Program-made: the position numbers and the translations under genes | In this document: one piece after another, positions 28,967 to 37,599 of the stretch | How positions within the stretch are numbered: position 1 is the first letter of the stretch | Layout: every line of letters starts with the position of its first letter | Origin: Streptomyces sp. MP131-18 | Lineage (GTDB): Bacteria > Actinomycetota > Actinomycetes > Streptomycetales > Streptomycetaceae | NCBI RefSeq assembly: GCF_001984575.1 | Contig: NZ_LZNS01000001.1 | Location: forward strand, 1,768,337 to 1,832,336 | DNA: 64,000 nucleotides | Reading direction: 5' to 3' | Notes under the pieces: model-generated | Database searches by the model: none | Seen by the model: only the letters and a program-made list of their open reading frames with translations | What the model was told of the DNA's origin: nothing

Positions 28967-29911
28967 TCAGCCCTTCACGGCGCCGATCAGCATGCCCTTT
29001 TTGAAGTGGCGTTGCACGAACGGCGAGAGCACGGCGACCGGAAGCAGTGCGAGAATCATCACAGCGGTCTGGACGGCGATACTGGGGATCTGGCCGGTGC
29101 CGATGACCTGCGCCATCCCGGCGGGCCGCTCGTTCGCCAGAACGATCTGCTGGAGGATGTTCTGCAACGGCAGCTTCTCCTGGTCCGTGATGTAGATGAA
29201 CCCGGCGAACCAGTTGCCCCAGTAGGCCACGGCGTAGAACAGCGAGATGACGGCCAGCACGGCCCGGGAGAGCGGCAGCACGATCTGCCACAGGATGCGC
29301 AGCTCGCCGGCGCCGTCGATGCGGGCGCTGTCGATGATCTCCTGGCCGACGTTCATGAAGAACGCCCGCAGCACGAGGATGTTGAAGACGTTGACGGCCA
29401 TGGGGAGGACCAGCGCGGCGTAGGAGTCCATCATCCCCAGGCTCTGGACGAGCAGGTAGGTGGGGATGATGCCGGCGCCGCCGAAGAACATGGTGGCCAG
29501 CAGGGTGAACAGCAGGGTGCGGTGCCACAGCGAGCCGATCCTGGACAGCCCGTAGGCGGCCAGCACGGACACCGTCATGCTGAACAGGGTGCCGATGACC
29601 GTGACGCCGATGGAGACCAGCATGGCGCGGGAGACCTCGCCGCCGCTGAGGAGTTCGCGGTAGGCGTCGAAGCTGATGCCGTCGGGCCAGACGACCAGGC
29701 CGCCGGCGCTGCTGATCGTCTCGGCGTCGGAGAGGCTGGTGATCAGCACGATCCAGATGGGGAAGAGGATCGCGAGCAGGGCGATGCCGAGGATGACTCC
29801 CTTGGCGGTCAGCCCGACGCGGGTGGGCGGCTCCTCCCAGGCGGGCCGGGCGCGCTTGCCCTTCTCCTCCTTGTCCTCGACCAGGACGCTGGTGTCGGTG
29901 ATGGCGCTCAT
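28967..29911 (-). CDS. Carbohydrate ABC transporter permease (LplC/YtcP-like, CUT1)
   Basis: 314 aa. Inner-membrane permease with six predicted TM segments, beginning GVILGIALLAILFPIWIVLIT. The EAA loop that docks the ATPase reads EIIDSARIDGAGELRILWQIVLPLSRAV. The C-terminus PFVQRHFKKGMLIGAVKG is characteristic of the LplC/YtcP group that handles oligosaccharides. ATG 29911 overlaps the stop of the preceding permease gene (ATGA), so the pair is coupled. No ATPase gene is in the operon. Confidence 0.92.
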   Translation of the reverse strand: MSAITDTSVLVEDKEEKGKRARPAWEEPPTRVGLTAKGVILGIALLAILFPIWIVLITSLSDAETISSAGGLVVWPDGISFDAYRELLSGGEVSRAMLVSIGVTVIGTLFSMTVSVLAAYGLSRIGSLWHRTLLFTLLATMFFGGAGIIPTYLLVQSLGMMDSYAALVLPMAVNVFNILVLRAFFMNVGQEIIDSARIDGAGELRILWQIVLPLSRAVLAVISLFYAVAYWGNWFAGFIYITDQEKLPLQNILQQIVLANERPAGMAQVIGTGQIPSIAVQTAVMILALLPVAVLSPFVQRHFKKGMLIGAVKG

Positions 29912-30966
29912 CGCCGCGAGTACACCCCCTGCTCGCCCATCGCGTGGGCGACTCGGTTGGCGGCCAGGACCAGGGCGAGGCTGAAGACGCCCTTGACGAT
30001 GCCGATGGCCGCCGCGTAGCTGAAGTCCCCGTTGGCGATGCCGCGGTTCCACACGTAGCTGTCGAGCACTTCCGAGGCGCCGGGGCCGACGGCCGTGCGC
30101 TGGATGAGGAACTGTTCGCTGCCGACCGTCAGCATGTTCCCGACCTGGAGCACCAGCAGCAGCGCGATGACCGGGCGCAGCGCGGGCAGGGTCACGTGCC
30201 ACATGCGGCGCCAGCGGCCCGCGCCGTCCACGGCGGCCGACTCGTACAGCTCGGAGTTGACCATCGACAGGGCGGCGAGGAAGACGATGATGCCCCACCC
30301 GGCGTCCTTCCAGATGACCTGGGCGGTGACCAGCCACTTGAAGAAACCGGGGTCGGTCATCAGATCGAAGCTGTCGGTCAGTCCCCAGTCGCGGGCGAGC
30401 TGGGCGACGAGCCCGGCGCCGCCGAACATCTGCTGGAAGACGGTGATGACCAGCACCCAGGAGAAGAAGTGCGGCAGGTAGAGCACGGCCTGGGTCCAGG
30501 CGCGGATCTTGCTGTGCAGGATGCTGTTGATCAGCAGGGCGAGCGCGATCGGTATGGGGAAGAAGAGGATCAGCTGGAGCGAGGAGAACATCAGGGTGTT
30601 CTGCACCGCGTTCCAGAAGTCGCTGTCGTCCAGCATCCGCTGGAAGTTCTCCATCCCGATCCATGCGCTGTTCGCCATGGAGTCGAAGAACCCGTCGCCG
30701 GCGTACGGGCTGTAGAACTGGAACGCGATGACGTTGCCGGCGATGGGGATGTAGGCGAACACCAGCAGCAGGACGACCGCGGGCAGCGTCATCGCGACCA
30801 GGACCCAGTCGCGGCGCAGCCGGTGCCGCAGGCCGATGCCGCCCGCGAGGCGGGGGTCCTTCCTGCCACGCCGTCGCGGTACCTTCCGTGCCGCGGGGGC
30901 GGGCTTGTTGGCTTGTCCGCCGCTCTCCCGTGGCACGGGAGGGCGGGGGACCGTGCTCTGTGACAC
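29908..30966 (-). CDS. Carbohydrate ABC transporter permease (LplB-like, CUT1)
   Basis: 352 aa from GTG 30966, which has AAGGAG 8 bases upstream. A basic N-terminal tail of about 55 residues (KVPRRRGRKDPRLAGG) precedes six TM segments (WVLVAMTLPAVVLLLVFAYIPIAG first). The EAA loop is ELYESAAVDGAGRWRRMWHVTLPAL. The end PhxxxxGEQGVYSRR-type tail is usual in LplB-like permeases that form heterodimers with the LplC-like partner encoded next. It follows the binding-protein gene by 53 bp. Confidence 0.92.
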   Translation of the reverse strand: MSQSTVPRPPVPRESGGQANKPAPAARKVPRRRGRKDPRLAGGIGLRHRLRRDWVLVAMTLPAVVLLLVFAYIPIAGNVIAFQFYSPYAGDGFFDSMANSAWIGMENFQRMLDDSDFWNAVQNTLMFSSLQLILFFPIPIALALLINSILHSKIRAWTQAVLYLPHFFSWVLVITVFQQMFGGAGLVAQLARDWGLTDSFDLMTDPGFFKWLVTAQVIWKDAGWGIIVFLAALSMVNSELYESAAVDGAGRWRRMWHVTLPALRPVIALLLVLQVGNMLTVGSEQFLIQRTAVGPGASEVLDSYVWNRGIANGDFSYAAAIGIVKGVFSLALVLAANRVAHAMGEQGVYSRR

Positions 30967-31019
30967 GCGGTTCTCCTTGCTGGCGGCTGCCGTGGCGGCT
31001 GGCGGCGCGGGCGGCGCGC

Positions 31020-32702
31020 CTACGAGCCCGCGGCGCCTTCGTCGTCGAGCAGGCCCTGGTAGAAGTCGCGCAGCTCGTCGCCGCCGTTGCGCCGCCACTC
31101 GGACACGGCGTTCTGCATGTCGCGGATGGACTGGCGCCCGCGGACCACGTCGTCCTCCAGGGCCTCGAAGCCGTCGTTGATGTTGGTCAGCCGGGCCGGC
31201 TCCTGGACCTGCCGGCCGAAGAACAGCGGCTCCCTGGCGTACTGCATGTGCCGCTTCATCCAGCCCGTCCAGTCCTCGACGACCTGCGGGATGTCCGGGA
31301 GGGCGACGACGTGGCCCGCGGTGGCGATGAACGGGTAGGTCTCGGGCACGACCTCCTCCTCGCCCTGCGGGGTGCGGGCGGGCAGGCCGTCCTCGACGGT
31401 GTAGTGGGTGCCCTCGACGCCGTAGGCGCGCAGCCGCTGCTCGCGGGTGCCGTAGGGGGCGGCGGTGAAGTTGGCGATCTCCAGGGCCTCGCGGATCCGC
31501 TCCTCGGAAAGGTTCTTGTTGAGGAACGTCCAGATCCCGGCGCCGTTCGCGGTGTACAGGACGGGGTCGTTGCCGCCGGCGCCGAAGTAGTCGAACGCGT
31601 TCATGCGGAAGTCGGGGTTGGCGGTCCGCTGCTCGACGGCCGTGTTGTGCCAGGCACCGTCGCCCTGGTTGAACATCAGGGACTCACCCGCGGTGAAGCG
31701 CTGGGTGGAGTCGCCGGACGCCGCGACCGCGTCCGGGTGGACCACCTCGGCCTCGTACAGTTTGCGGGTCCACTCCAGGGCTTCGAGGTAGGCGTCGGTC
31801 TCGTAGCGGTTGATCAGCGTGCCGTCGTCGCCCTCCATCCAGTAGCGCGGCTTGTCGGGCAGCACGCCGTAGATGATGAACGCCGACCACTTCATGTCCT
31901 CGCAGGCCCACACCCGGGAGGACGCGGAGGTGATCTCGCGGCAGAAGGCGATGAAGTCGTCCGGGTCGGTGGGCACCTCCCAGCCGTTGGCCTCGAAGAT
32001 GTCCTGCCGGTAGTAGGGCATCACGCCGCCGATCGGGGCGGCCGGCATCGGCAGGCCGCGCAGGGCGCCGCCGAAGATCGACGCCTCCCAGGCGGCGGTG
32101 GGGATGGCGGCCAGGTTCGGGAAGTCGAGGACGGCGTCGCCCGAGAGGTACGGGCCCAGGTCGGCGAACCTGCTGCTGATGGCCTGCGGGATCTGCCCGG
32201 CCAGCTCCCAGCCGGGAATGCACACCAGGTCGGGGATGTCGCTGCCGGCCAGCACCGCACCCAGCTTGTCGCCGTAGGTGTTGCCGTCCTGTGTCTGCCA
32301 GTTCATGCGCACGCCGATGGCCTCGTCCATCGCGGTCCAGAACGCGTTCCCGCTGCTCGGCGGCGTACCCCAGAGCGGGGTCATGCCGGTGAACTCCCCG
32401 CCGTTCCCGCGAGGTTCGGGAACGGAAACGCCGAGCTCGCCTTCGGGTATCCAGCGGGTGTAGCCGGGGCTCGACCCGTTCTCGGCGGGGATGTCCGGCG
32501 CGACGGCGACCTCGGACTCCTGGAAGGTCGGGAGGATGTCGCGCACCTGCTCCTCGGACGCCGCGCCTTCCTGACCACCGCCGCCACCGCCGCCACCGCC
32601 GCAGGCCGAGAGCAGTGGCACGCCGCCCGCGGTCGCCGCCGCCGCGAAAGCCGAGGAGGCGAGGAATCTTCTGCGGCTGGGAGCGGGGCGTGAGTTCGGC
32701 AT
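31020..32702 (-). CDS. Extracellular solute-binding lipoprotein of the oligosaccharide ABC importer
   Basis: 560 aa, the long form typical of LplA/YtcQ-type binding proteins that accept large oligosaccharides. The N-terminus SRRRFLASSAFAAAATAGG resembles a twin-arginine signal and ends in a lipobox LSAC (Cys34), followed by a Gly run. The body has features of group 1 solute-binding proteins (GDKLGAVLAGSDIPDLVCIPGWELAG, GVMPYYRQDIFEANGWEVPTDPDDF, LMFNQGDGAWHN). It is the first gene of the importer-GH42-GH12 operon; a perfect TCGAAGCGCTTCGA operator lies 54 bp upstream. Confidence 0.93.
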   Translation of the reverse strand: MPNSRPAPSRRRFLASSAFAAAATAGGVPLLSACGGGGGGGGGQEGAASEEQVRDILPTFQESEVAVAPDIPAENGSSPGYTRWIPEGELGVSVPEPRGNGGEFTGMTPLWGTPPSSGNAFWTAMDEAIGVRMNWQTQDGNTYGDKLGAVLAGSDIPDLVCIPGWELAGQIPQAISSRFADLGPYLSGDAVLDFPNLAAIPTAAWEASIFGGALRGLPMPAAPIGGVMPYYRQDIFEANGWEVPTDPDDFIAFCREITSASSRVWACEDMKWSAFIIYGVLPDKPRYWMEGDDGTLINRYETDAYLEALEWTRKLYEAEVVHPDAVAASGDSTQRFTAGESLMFNQGDGAWHNTAVEQRTANPDFRMNAFDYFGAGGNDPVLYTANGAGIWTFLNKNLSEERIREALEIANFTAAPYGTREQRLRAYGVEGTHYTVEDGLPARTPQGEEEVVPETYPFIATAGHVVALPDIPQVVEDWTGWMKRHMQYAREPLFFGRQVQEPARLTNINDGFEALEDDVVRGRQSIRDMQNAVSEWRRNGGDELRDFYQGLLDDEGAAGS

Positions 32703-32755
32703 GGCGACAACCCTTCAAAGCTCTGCGTCTTTGCATGGCCGGCGTTCGAACATGG

Positions 32756-32769
32756 TCGAAGCGCTTCGA
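32756..32769. promoter_or_regulatory. LacI-type operator copy 3 (importer operon)
   Basis: TCGAAGCGCTTCGA, a perfect 14-bp palindrome, 54 bp upstream of the solute-binding protein start. Identical to copy 4 and sharing its core with copies 1 and 2. Confidence 0.82.
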
Positions 32770-32925
32770 TGTTGCGCTGAGGTTAAGACCCGGCAGCGGG
32801 CGGCACAAGCCCTGCTTCGCAGAAAGTTCGGCAGGGTTTCGAGGCGGATCTGGCCTGTAGAAGCAAGGCGATGACGAGTCAATGCCGAGCGGTGTCTTGA
32901 CAGGGAGGGCACCGGAAACCCAGCA

Positions 32926-32939
32926 TCGAAGCGCTTCGA
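32926..32939. promoter_or_regulatory. LacI-type operator copy 4 (GH3 gene)
   Basis: TCGAAGCGCTTCGA, a perfect 14-bp palindrome, 59 bp upstream of the GH3 GTG start codon. A longer in-frame start at 32882 would place this operator inside the coding sequence, which is one reason to prefer the start at 32999. Confidence 0.82.
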
Positions 32940-32998
32940 ACATCGACTTCGCGGATCGCTCCGCGGGGAGAGCCGCCACCACCCCGAGGGGACCGCAC

Positions 32999-35860
32999 GT
33001 GACCGCCGAACCCCTGCCCTTCCGCGATCCGCGGGCCGCCGTCGAGGAGCGGGTGGCCGACCTCCTCGGCCGCCTGACGCTCCCTGAGCGGATCGCGATG
33101 CTCCATCAGTTCGCGCCCGCAGTCGACCGGCTCGGCATCCCCGCGTTCCGTACCGGGCAGGAGGCGCTGCACGGCGTCGCGTGGATGGGCCAGGCCACCG
33201 TCTTCCCGCAGGCCGTCGGCCTCGGCGCGACGTGGAACGACGAACTGGTGCGCCGCGTCGGCGAGGCCACCGGCCGGGAGGTCCGCGCGATGCGCGCCGA
33301 GGACCCGAAGGTCGGCCTCAACGTCTGGTCCCCCACGGTCAATCTGCTGCGGCACCCGCTGTGGGGCCGCAACGAGGAGGGCTACGCCGAGGACCCGCAC
33401 CTGACCGCCGCCCTCGCGAGCGCCTACACCCGCGGCCTGCGCGGCGACCACCCCGTGTACTGGCGCACCGCTCCCGTGCTCAAGCACTGGCTGGCGCACA
33501 ACCACGAGCACGAGCGCGACACCGCGAGCACCTCGCTGCGCGCCCGGGTGCTGCACGAGTACGAACTGCCCGCGTTCCGCGGCCCGGTGCGGTCGGGGGC
33601 GGTGGCCGGCGTCATGCCCGCCTACAACCTGGTCAACGGCCGGCCCAACCATCTGTCCCCGCTGCTCGCCGAGCACCTGCGGACCTGGACCGCGCTGCCG
33701 CTGGTGGTCTGCTCCGACGCCGGGGCGCCGAGCAACATCGCCGGCTCGCAGGGCTACATGCCCGGTCACGCCGAGGGCCTGGCCGCCGCGCTGCGCGCCG
33801 GAGTCGACAGCTTCACCGACCACGGCGAGGACGCCGCGCCCACCGTGGAACGGCTCACCGCCGCGCTCGACGCGGGCCTCATCACCGAGGCCGACGTCGA
33901 CACGGCCGTCGCCCGGCTGCTCGGGATGCGTTTCCGCCTCGGCCAGTTCGACCCGGACCTCGACCCGTTCGACGCGGACGCCGCCTTCGACACCCCCGAG
34001 CACCGGACGCTGGCGCGCACCGCCGCCGAACAGGCCGTGGTACTGCTGAAGAACGACGGGCTGCTCCCGCTGCGGCCCGGTGTCCGCGTCGCCGTCGTCG
34101 GGCCGCTCGCGGACGAGGTCAAGCTCGACTGGTACAGCGGCGCGCTGCTGCACCGCACCACCCCGTTCGCCGGGCTGCGCGACCACCCCGCCATCGCCTC
34201 CGCCGTCCACGCCGACGGCACCGACCTGGTGCGGCTGCGCACCGAACGCGGCTGGGTGCGGGTGCCGGACGGAGACGACGGCGCGGCGCCGGGCGGGGAC
34301 GGGGCCGTCGCCGCCCTGGACCCCGCGCTCCTGCGCGGGCGCACCGACCTGCCGCCGCTGACCACCGTGCCCGGGGCCGGGGAGGCCACGGCGCTGTCGC
34401 TCGCCGACTGGGGCGACGGGGTGCTCACCCTCCGCGCGCCGGACGGCCGCTACCTGTCGGTCGGGGACGACGGTTATGTGCGGGCCGCCGCGGACCAGCC
34501 GGGGGGCTGGGTGGTCCAGGAGACGTTCAGCCTTCAGCCGCACGGCGGAGGCCACCTCCTGCGCCATCGGGGGACCGGGCATCACGTGTCTGTCGCCGCC
34601 GACGGGCTGAAGGTTGCCGAGGCCGGCGACGTCTTCCACGTGGAGACCGTCCGCCGCGGCGAGGACGCCGTCGCCGCGGCGGCGGCCGGCGCCGACGTCG
34701 TCATCGTCGTCGTGGGCAACGACCCGCACATCAACGGCCGCGAGACGGAAGACCGCACCACCCTGGCGCTGCCGCCGCGGCAGGACCGGCTGTGGCGGGC
34801 GGCGCACGCCGCCAACCCGCGCACCGTGCTGGTCATGACCTCCGCCTACCCGTACGCCGTCGCCGAGGCCGACGCCGCGCTGCCCGCGCTGCTGTGGACC
34901 GCGCACGGCGGCCAGGCCGCGGGCAGCGCGCTGGCCCGCGTGCTGTGCGGCGAGGTCGCGCCCGCGGGCCGCCTGCCGCAGACCTGGTACGCCGGTGACC
35001 ACCAGCTGCCCGGCCTGCTCGACTACGACCTCATCGCCTCCCGCGCCACCTACCTCTACTGCGACGACACCCCGCTCTACCCGTTCGGCCACGGGCTGTC
35101 CTACACCTCCTTCGGCTATACCGCGCTCGCCGCGCGCGCCGACGAGGAGTCCGGCACCCTCACCGCCGAGGTGACCGTCACCAACACCGGCGGCACCGCG
35201 GGCGACGAGGTGGTGCAGGTGTACACGCGCGCCGAGCACGGAAGCGTGCCGCGCCCGCACCGCGCGCTGATCGCCCACCGCCGCGTCCACCTGGCGCCGG
35301 GCGAGGAACGGCGGCTCACCTTCACGGTGCCGCTCGGCGACGCGTTCGGCTTCTGGGACACCGCGCACGGCCGCTGGACCATCGAGCCCGGCACCTACAC
35401 GGTCGCCGCCGGGGCCTCATCCCGCGATCTGCGCGGCCGGGTGACGCTCACGCTCGCCGGTGAGCCGTCCGAGCCGCGCCAGGTGCGCGTGACCGGGCTC
35501 GCCGCCGCCGCATTCGACGACAGCCGCGGCACCTGGCTCACCGACACCGACAAGCGGTCGGGCGACGCGGTCGCGGCGGGCGGCGAGGAGCCGGGTGAAC
35601 TGCTCTACCGCGCCTGCGACTTCGGCGCGGGCACGGCCACCGTGCGGCTGCGGGTCGCCCGCGAGGAGCCGGGCGAGGCCACGGTGACCGTGGAAGCGGT
35701 GGGCACCGGCAGCCGCGCCGTGCTGCGGGTGCCGTCCACCGGCGACCGTTACGCGTGGACGACCGTGACGGCGCCGCTGCCCGGCGCCCCGGCCGGCGTG
35801 CGCGACCTGCGGCTGACACTGCACGGACCCGTCCGGGTGGAACGGCTCGCTTTCGGCTGA
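32999..35860 (+). CDS. GH3 glycoside hydrolase (beta-glucosidase type) with internal and C-terminal accessory domains
   Basis: 953 aa, no signal peptide, so it should act on imported oligosaccharides. The GH3 N-terminal barrel contains LKHWLAHNHEHERD and the nucleophile Asp240 in VVCSDAGAP (the residue after Asp is Ala, not the frequent Trp). The C-terminal GH3 domain (AAEQAVVLLKNDGLLPL, then VVGNDPHINGRETEDRTTLALP with the acid/base region) is split by an insert at about 465-545 (LTLRAPDGRYLSVGDDGYVRA, LLRHRGTGHHVSVAADG), which looks like a fascin/beta-trefoil module. A fibronectin III-like domain follows, then about 827-953 resemble a CBM6-like beta-sandwich. GTG at 32999 has GAGGGG upstream. 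Substrate (beta-glucoside or beta-xyloside) is inferred. Confidence 0.9.
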   Translation: MTAEPLPFRDPRAAVEERVADLLGRLTLPERIAMLHQFAPAVDRLGIPAFRTGQEALHGVAWMGQATVFPQAVGLGATWNDELVRRVGEATGREVRAMRAEDPKVGLNVWSPTVNLLRHPLWGRNEEGYAEDPHLTAALASAYTRGLRGDHPVYWRTAPVLKHWLAHNHEHERDTASTSLRARVLHEYELPAFRGPVRSGAVAGVMPAYNLVNGRPNHLSPLLAEHLRTWTALPLVVCSDAGAPSNIAGSQGYMPGHAEGLAAALRAGVDSFTDHGEDAAPTVERLTAALDAGLITEADVDTAVARLLGMRFRLGQFDPDLDPFDADAAFDTPEHRTLARTAAEQAVVLLKNDGLLPLRPGVRVAVVGPLADEVKLDWYSGALLHRTTPFAGLRDHPAIASAVHADGTDLVRLRTERGWVRVPDGDDGAAPGGDGAVAALDPALLRGRTDLPPLTTVPGAGEATALSLADWGDGVLTLRAPDGRYLSVGDDGYVRAAADQPGGWVVQETFSLQPHGGGHLLRHRGTGHHVSVAADGLKVAEAGDVFHVETVRRGEDAVAAAAAGADVVIVVVGNDPHINGRETEDRTTLALPPRQDRLWRAAHAANPRTVLVMTSAYPYAVAEADAALPALLWTAHGGQAAGSALARVLCGEVAPAGRLPQTWYAGDHQLPGLLDYDLIASRATYLYCDDTPLYPFGHGLSYTSFGYTALAARADEESGTLTAEVTVTNTGGTAGDEVVQVYTRAEHGSVPRPHRALIAHRRVHLAPGEERRLTFTVPLGDAFGFWDTAHGRWTIEPGTYTVAAGASSRDLRGRVTLTLAGEPSEPRQVRVTGLAAAAFDDSRGTWLTDTDKRSGDAVAAGGEEPGELLYRACDFGAGTATVRLRVAREEPGEATVTVEAVGTGSRAVLRVPSTGDRYAWTTVTAPLPGAPAGVRDLRLTLHGPVRVERLAFG

Positions 35861-35920
35861 CTCCCGAACCCTGCGGCGCCATCGCGGCCCGGCCGGGCCG
35901 GCCGGGCCCTTCGGCCGCTG

Positions 35921-37375
35921 TCAGAGATCCAGGCCGGTCAGCACCATCACGCGCTCGTAGGTGTAGTCCTCCATCGCGAAGCGCACGCCCTCACGCCCCA
36001 CGCCGGAGTCCTTCACCCCGCCGTACGGCATCTGGTCGGCGCGGTAGGACGGGACGTCCCCGACGACGACGCCGCCGACCTCGAGCGTCCGGTGCGCGCG
36101 GAACGCCGCCTGGAGGTCGCGGGTGAACAGGCCCGCCTGGAGGCCGAACTTGGAGTCGTTCGCCGCCGCGAAGGCCGCCGCCTCGCCCTCGGCCCTGGTC
36201 ACCGACAGCACCGGGCCGAAGACCTCCTCGCACGAGACCTTCGCGTCCATGGGCACGCCCGTGAGGACCGTCGGCCGGTAGCTCGCCCCCTCACGGGTGC
36301 CGCCGGTGAGCACCTCGGCCCCGGCGCCGACCGCCTCGTTCACCCAGCTCTCGACGCGCCGGGCGGCGTCCTCGCTGATGAGCGGGCCCACGTCGGTGGC
36401 GTCGTCCGACGGATCGCCGGTGACCAGCGCCTCCACCGCCGCGACGAGACGCGGCACGAGCCGGTCGTACACCGCGGCGTCCGCGATGACCCGCTGCACC
36501 GAGATACAGGACTGCCCCGCCTGGTAGTTGGAGAACGTGGCGATGCGCTGCGCCGCCCAGTCCAGGTCCGCGTCCGCGGAATAGTCCGCCAGCACGACGG
36601 CCGCGCCGTTGCCGCCCAGTTCGAGTGTGACGCGCTTGCGCGGCACCGCATCGCGGATGGACCAGCCCACGGGCACGGAGCCGGTGAAGGAGATCACCGG
36701 CAGCCTGGGGTCCTGGACCAGCGCCGGCATCGCGTCGTTGGGCACGGGCAGCACGCTGAAGGACCCGGCCGGCAGGTCGGTCCCGGCCAGCAGCTCGCCG
36801 AGCAGCAGCGCGGACAGCGGCGTGGCCGGGGCGGGCTTGAGGAGGATGGGGACGCCGGCCGCGAGCGCCGGGGCCACCTTGTGCGCGCACAGGTTCAGCG
36901 GGAAGTTGAACGGCGCGATGCCGAGCACGGGACCGTAGGGAAAGCGCCGGGTCAGCGCGAGCCGGCCGGCGCCGCCCGCGTCGGCGTCCAGGCGCTGCGC
37001 GGTGCCGCCGTTGAAGCGCCGCGCCTCGTCGGCGGCCCACCGGAAGACGGAGATGCAGCGGCTGACCTCGATCCGCGCCCATTTGACGGGTTTGCCGTTC
37101 TCCGCGGAGATCAGCCGGGCGAACTCCTCGGCCCGCTCGGTGAGTCGCTGCCATACGTGGTCGAGCGCCGCGGCCCGCACGTACGCGGGCGTGGCGGCGA
37201 ACTCGCCCGCCACGGCCGCCGCCGCGGCCACCGCCTCCTCGGTCTGCGCCGGGGAGGGCACGCCCACGCTCCCGAGGGTGCCGCCGTCCCACGGCGAGGT
37301 GACCTCCAGGGTGCTCTCGCCGGCCGCCGCACGGCCGGCGAGCCAGAACGGGCGCGGGGATGTCGCTGTGGTCAT
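35921..37375 (-). CDS. Aldehyde dehydrogenase family protein
   Basis: 484 aa. NAD(P)-dependent oxidation of an aldehyde to an acid. Motifs: GPVLGIAPFNFPLNLCAHKVAPALAAG and LLKPAPATPLSALLLGELL (cofactor), VISFTGSVPVGWSIRDA, the catalytic base Glu in VTLELGGNGAAVVL, and the catalytic Cys in YQAGQSCISVQR. The C-terminus YGGVKDSGVGREGVRFAMEDYT is usual. The substrate is not clear. ATG 37375 is preferred over GTG 37387 because a GAAGGGTGG purine stretch lies at proper distance upstream. It is convergent with the GH3 gene and not obviously part of that locus. Confidence 0.93.
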   Translation of the reverse strand: MTTATSPRPFWLAGRAAAGESTLEVTSPWDGGTLGSVGVPSPAQTEEAVAAAAAVAGEFAATPAYVRAAALDHVWQRLTERAEEFARLISAENGKPVKWARIEVSRCISVFRWAADEARRFNGGTAQRLDADAGGAGRLALTRRFPYGPVLGIAPFNFPLNLCAHKVAPALAAGVPILLKPAPATPLSALLLGELLAGTDLPAGSFSVLPVPNDAMPALVQDPRLPVISFTGSVPVGWSIRDAVPRKRVTLELGGNGAAVVLADYSADADLDWAAQRIATFSNYQAGQSCISVQRVIADAAVYDRLVPRLVAAVEALVTGDPSDDATDVGPLISEDAARRVESWVNEAVGAGAEVLTGGTREGASYRPTVLTGVPMDAKVSCEEVFGPVLSVTRAEGEAAAFAAANDSKFGLQAGLFTRDLQAAFRAHRTLEVGGVVVGDVPSYRADQMPYGGVKDSGVGREGVRFAMEDYTYERVMVLTGLDL

Positions 37376-37599
37376 CGCGGGTGCCACCCTTCAGACGATC
37401 TTGTCGACGCTGTCGCTTCCCGCCTCCACCGTAGGTGCTGCCTCGCGCGCGGCGTCTTGTCCGGCGCGGCGGAATGCCCCGGTTGCATGCGCCGTTCCGG
37501 CAGGTCCCCGCAGGCCATATTGACCCGAGCATGCCATGTTCGCGAGCATGAGCGGCTACTCCACCCGTCGCACTGGCACACCCTCACCCAGGAGATGCG

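Larger units (their letters stand above)
32703..32998. promoter_or_regulatory. Divergent promoter region between the importer operon and the GH3 gene
   Basis: 296 bp with two perfect operators placed almost symmetrically: one 54 bp upstream of the binding-protein start and one 59 bp upstream of the GH3 start. Less GC-rich than the neighbouring genes. No other gene is seen. -35/-10 elements cannot be assigned with confidence. Confidence 0.7.

Noticed and set aside
26954..30019. 1021-codon plus-strand frame
   Set aside because: Lies opposite the GH42 and permease genes; Gly/Val/Asp-rich composition with no recognisable motif.
32879..35368. 829-codon minus-strand frame
   Set aside because: Antisense shadow of the GH3 gene; it also would cover the GH3 promoter and an operator.
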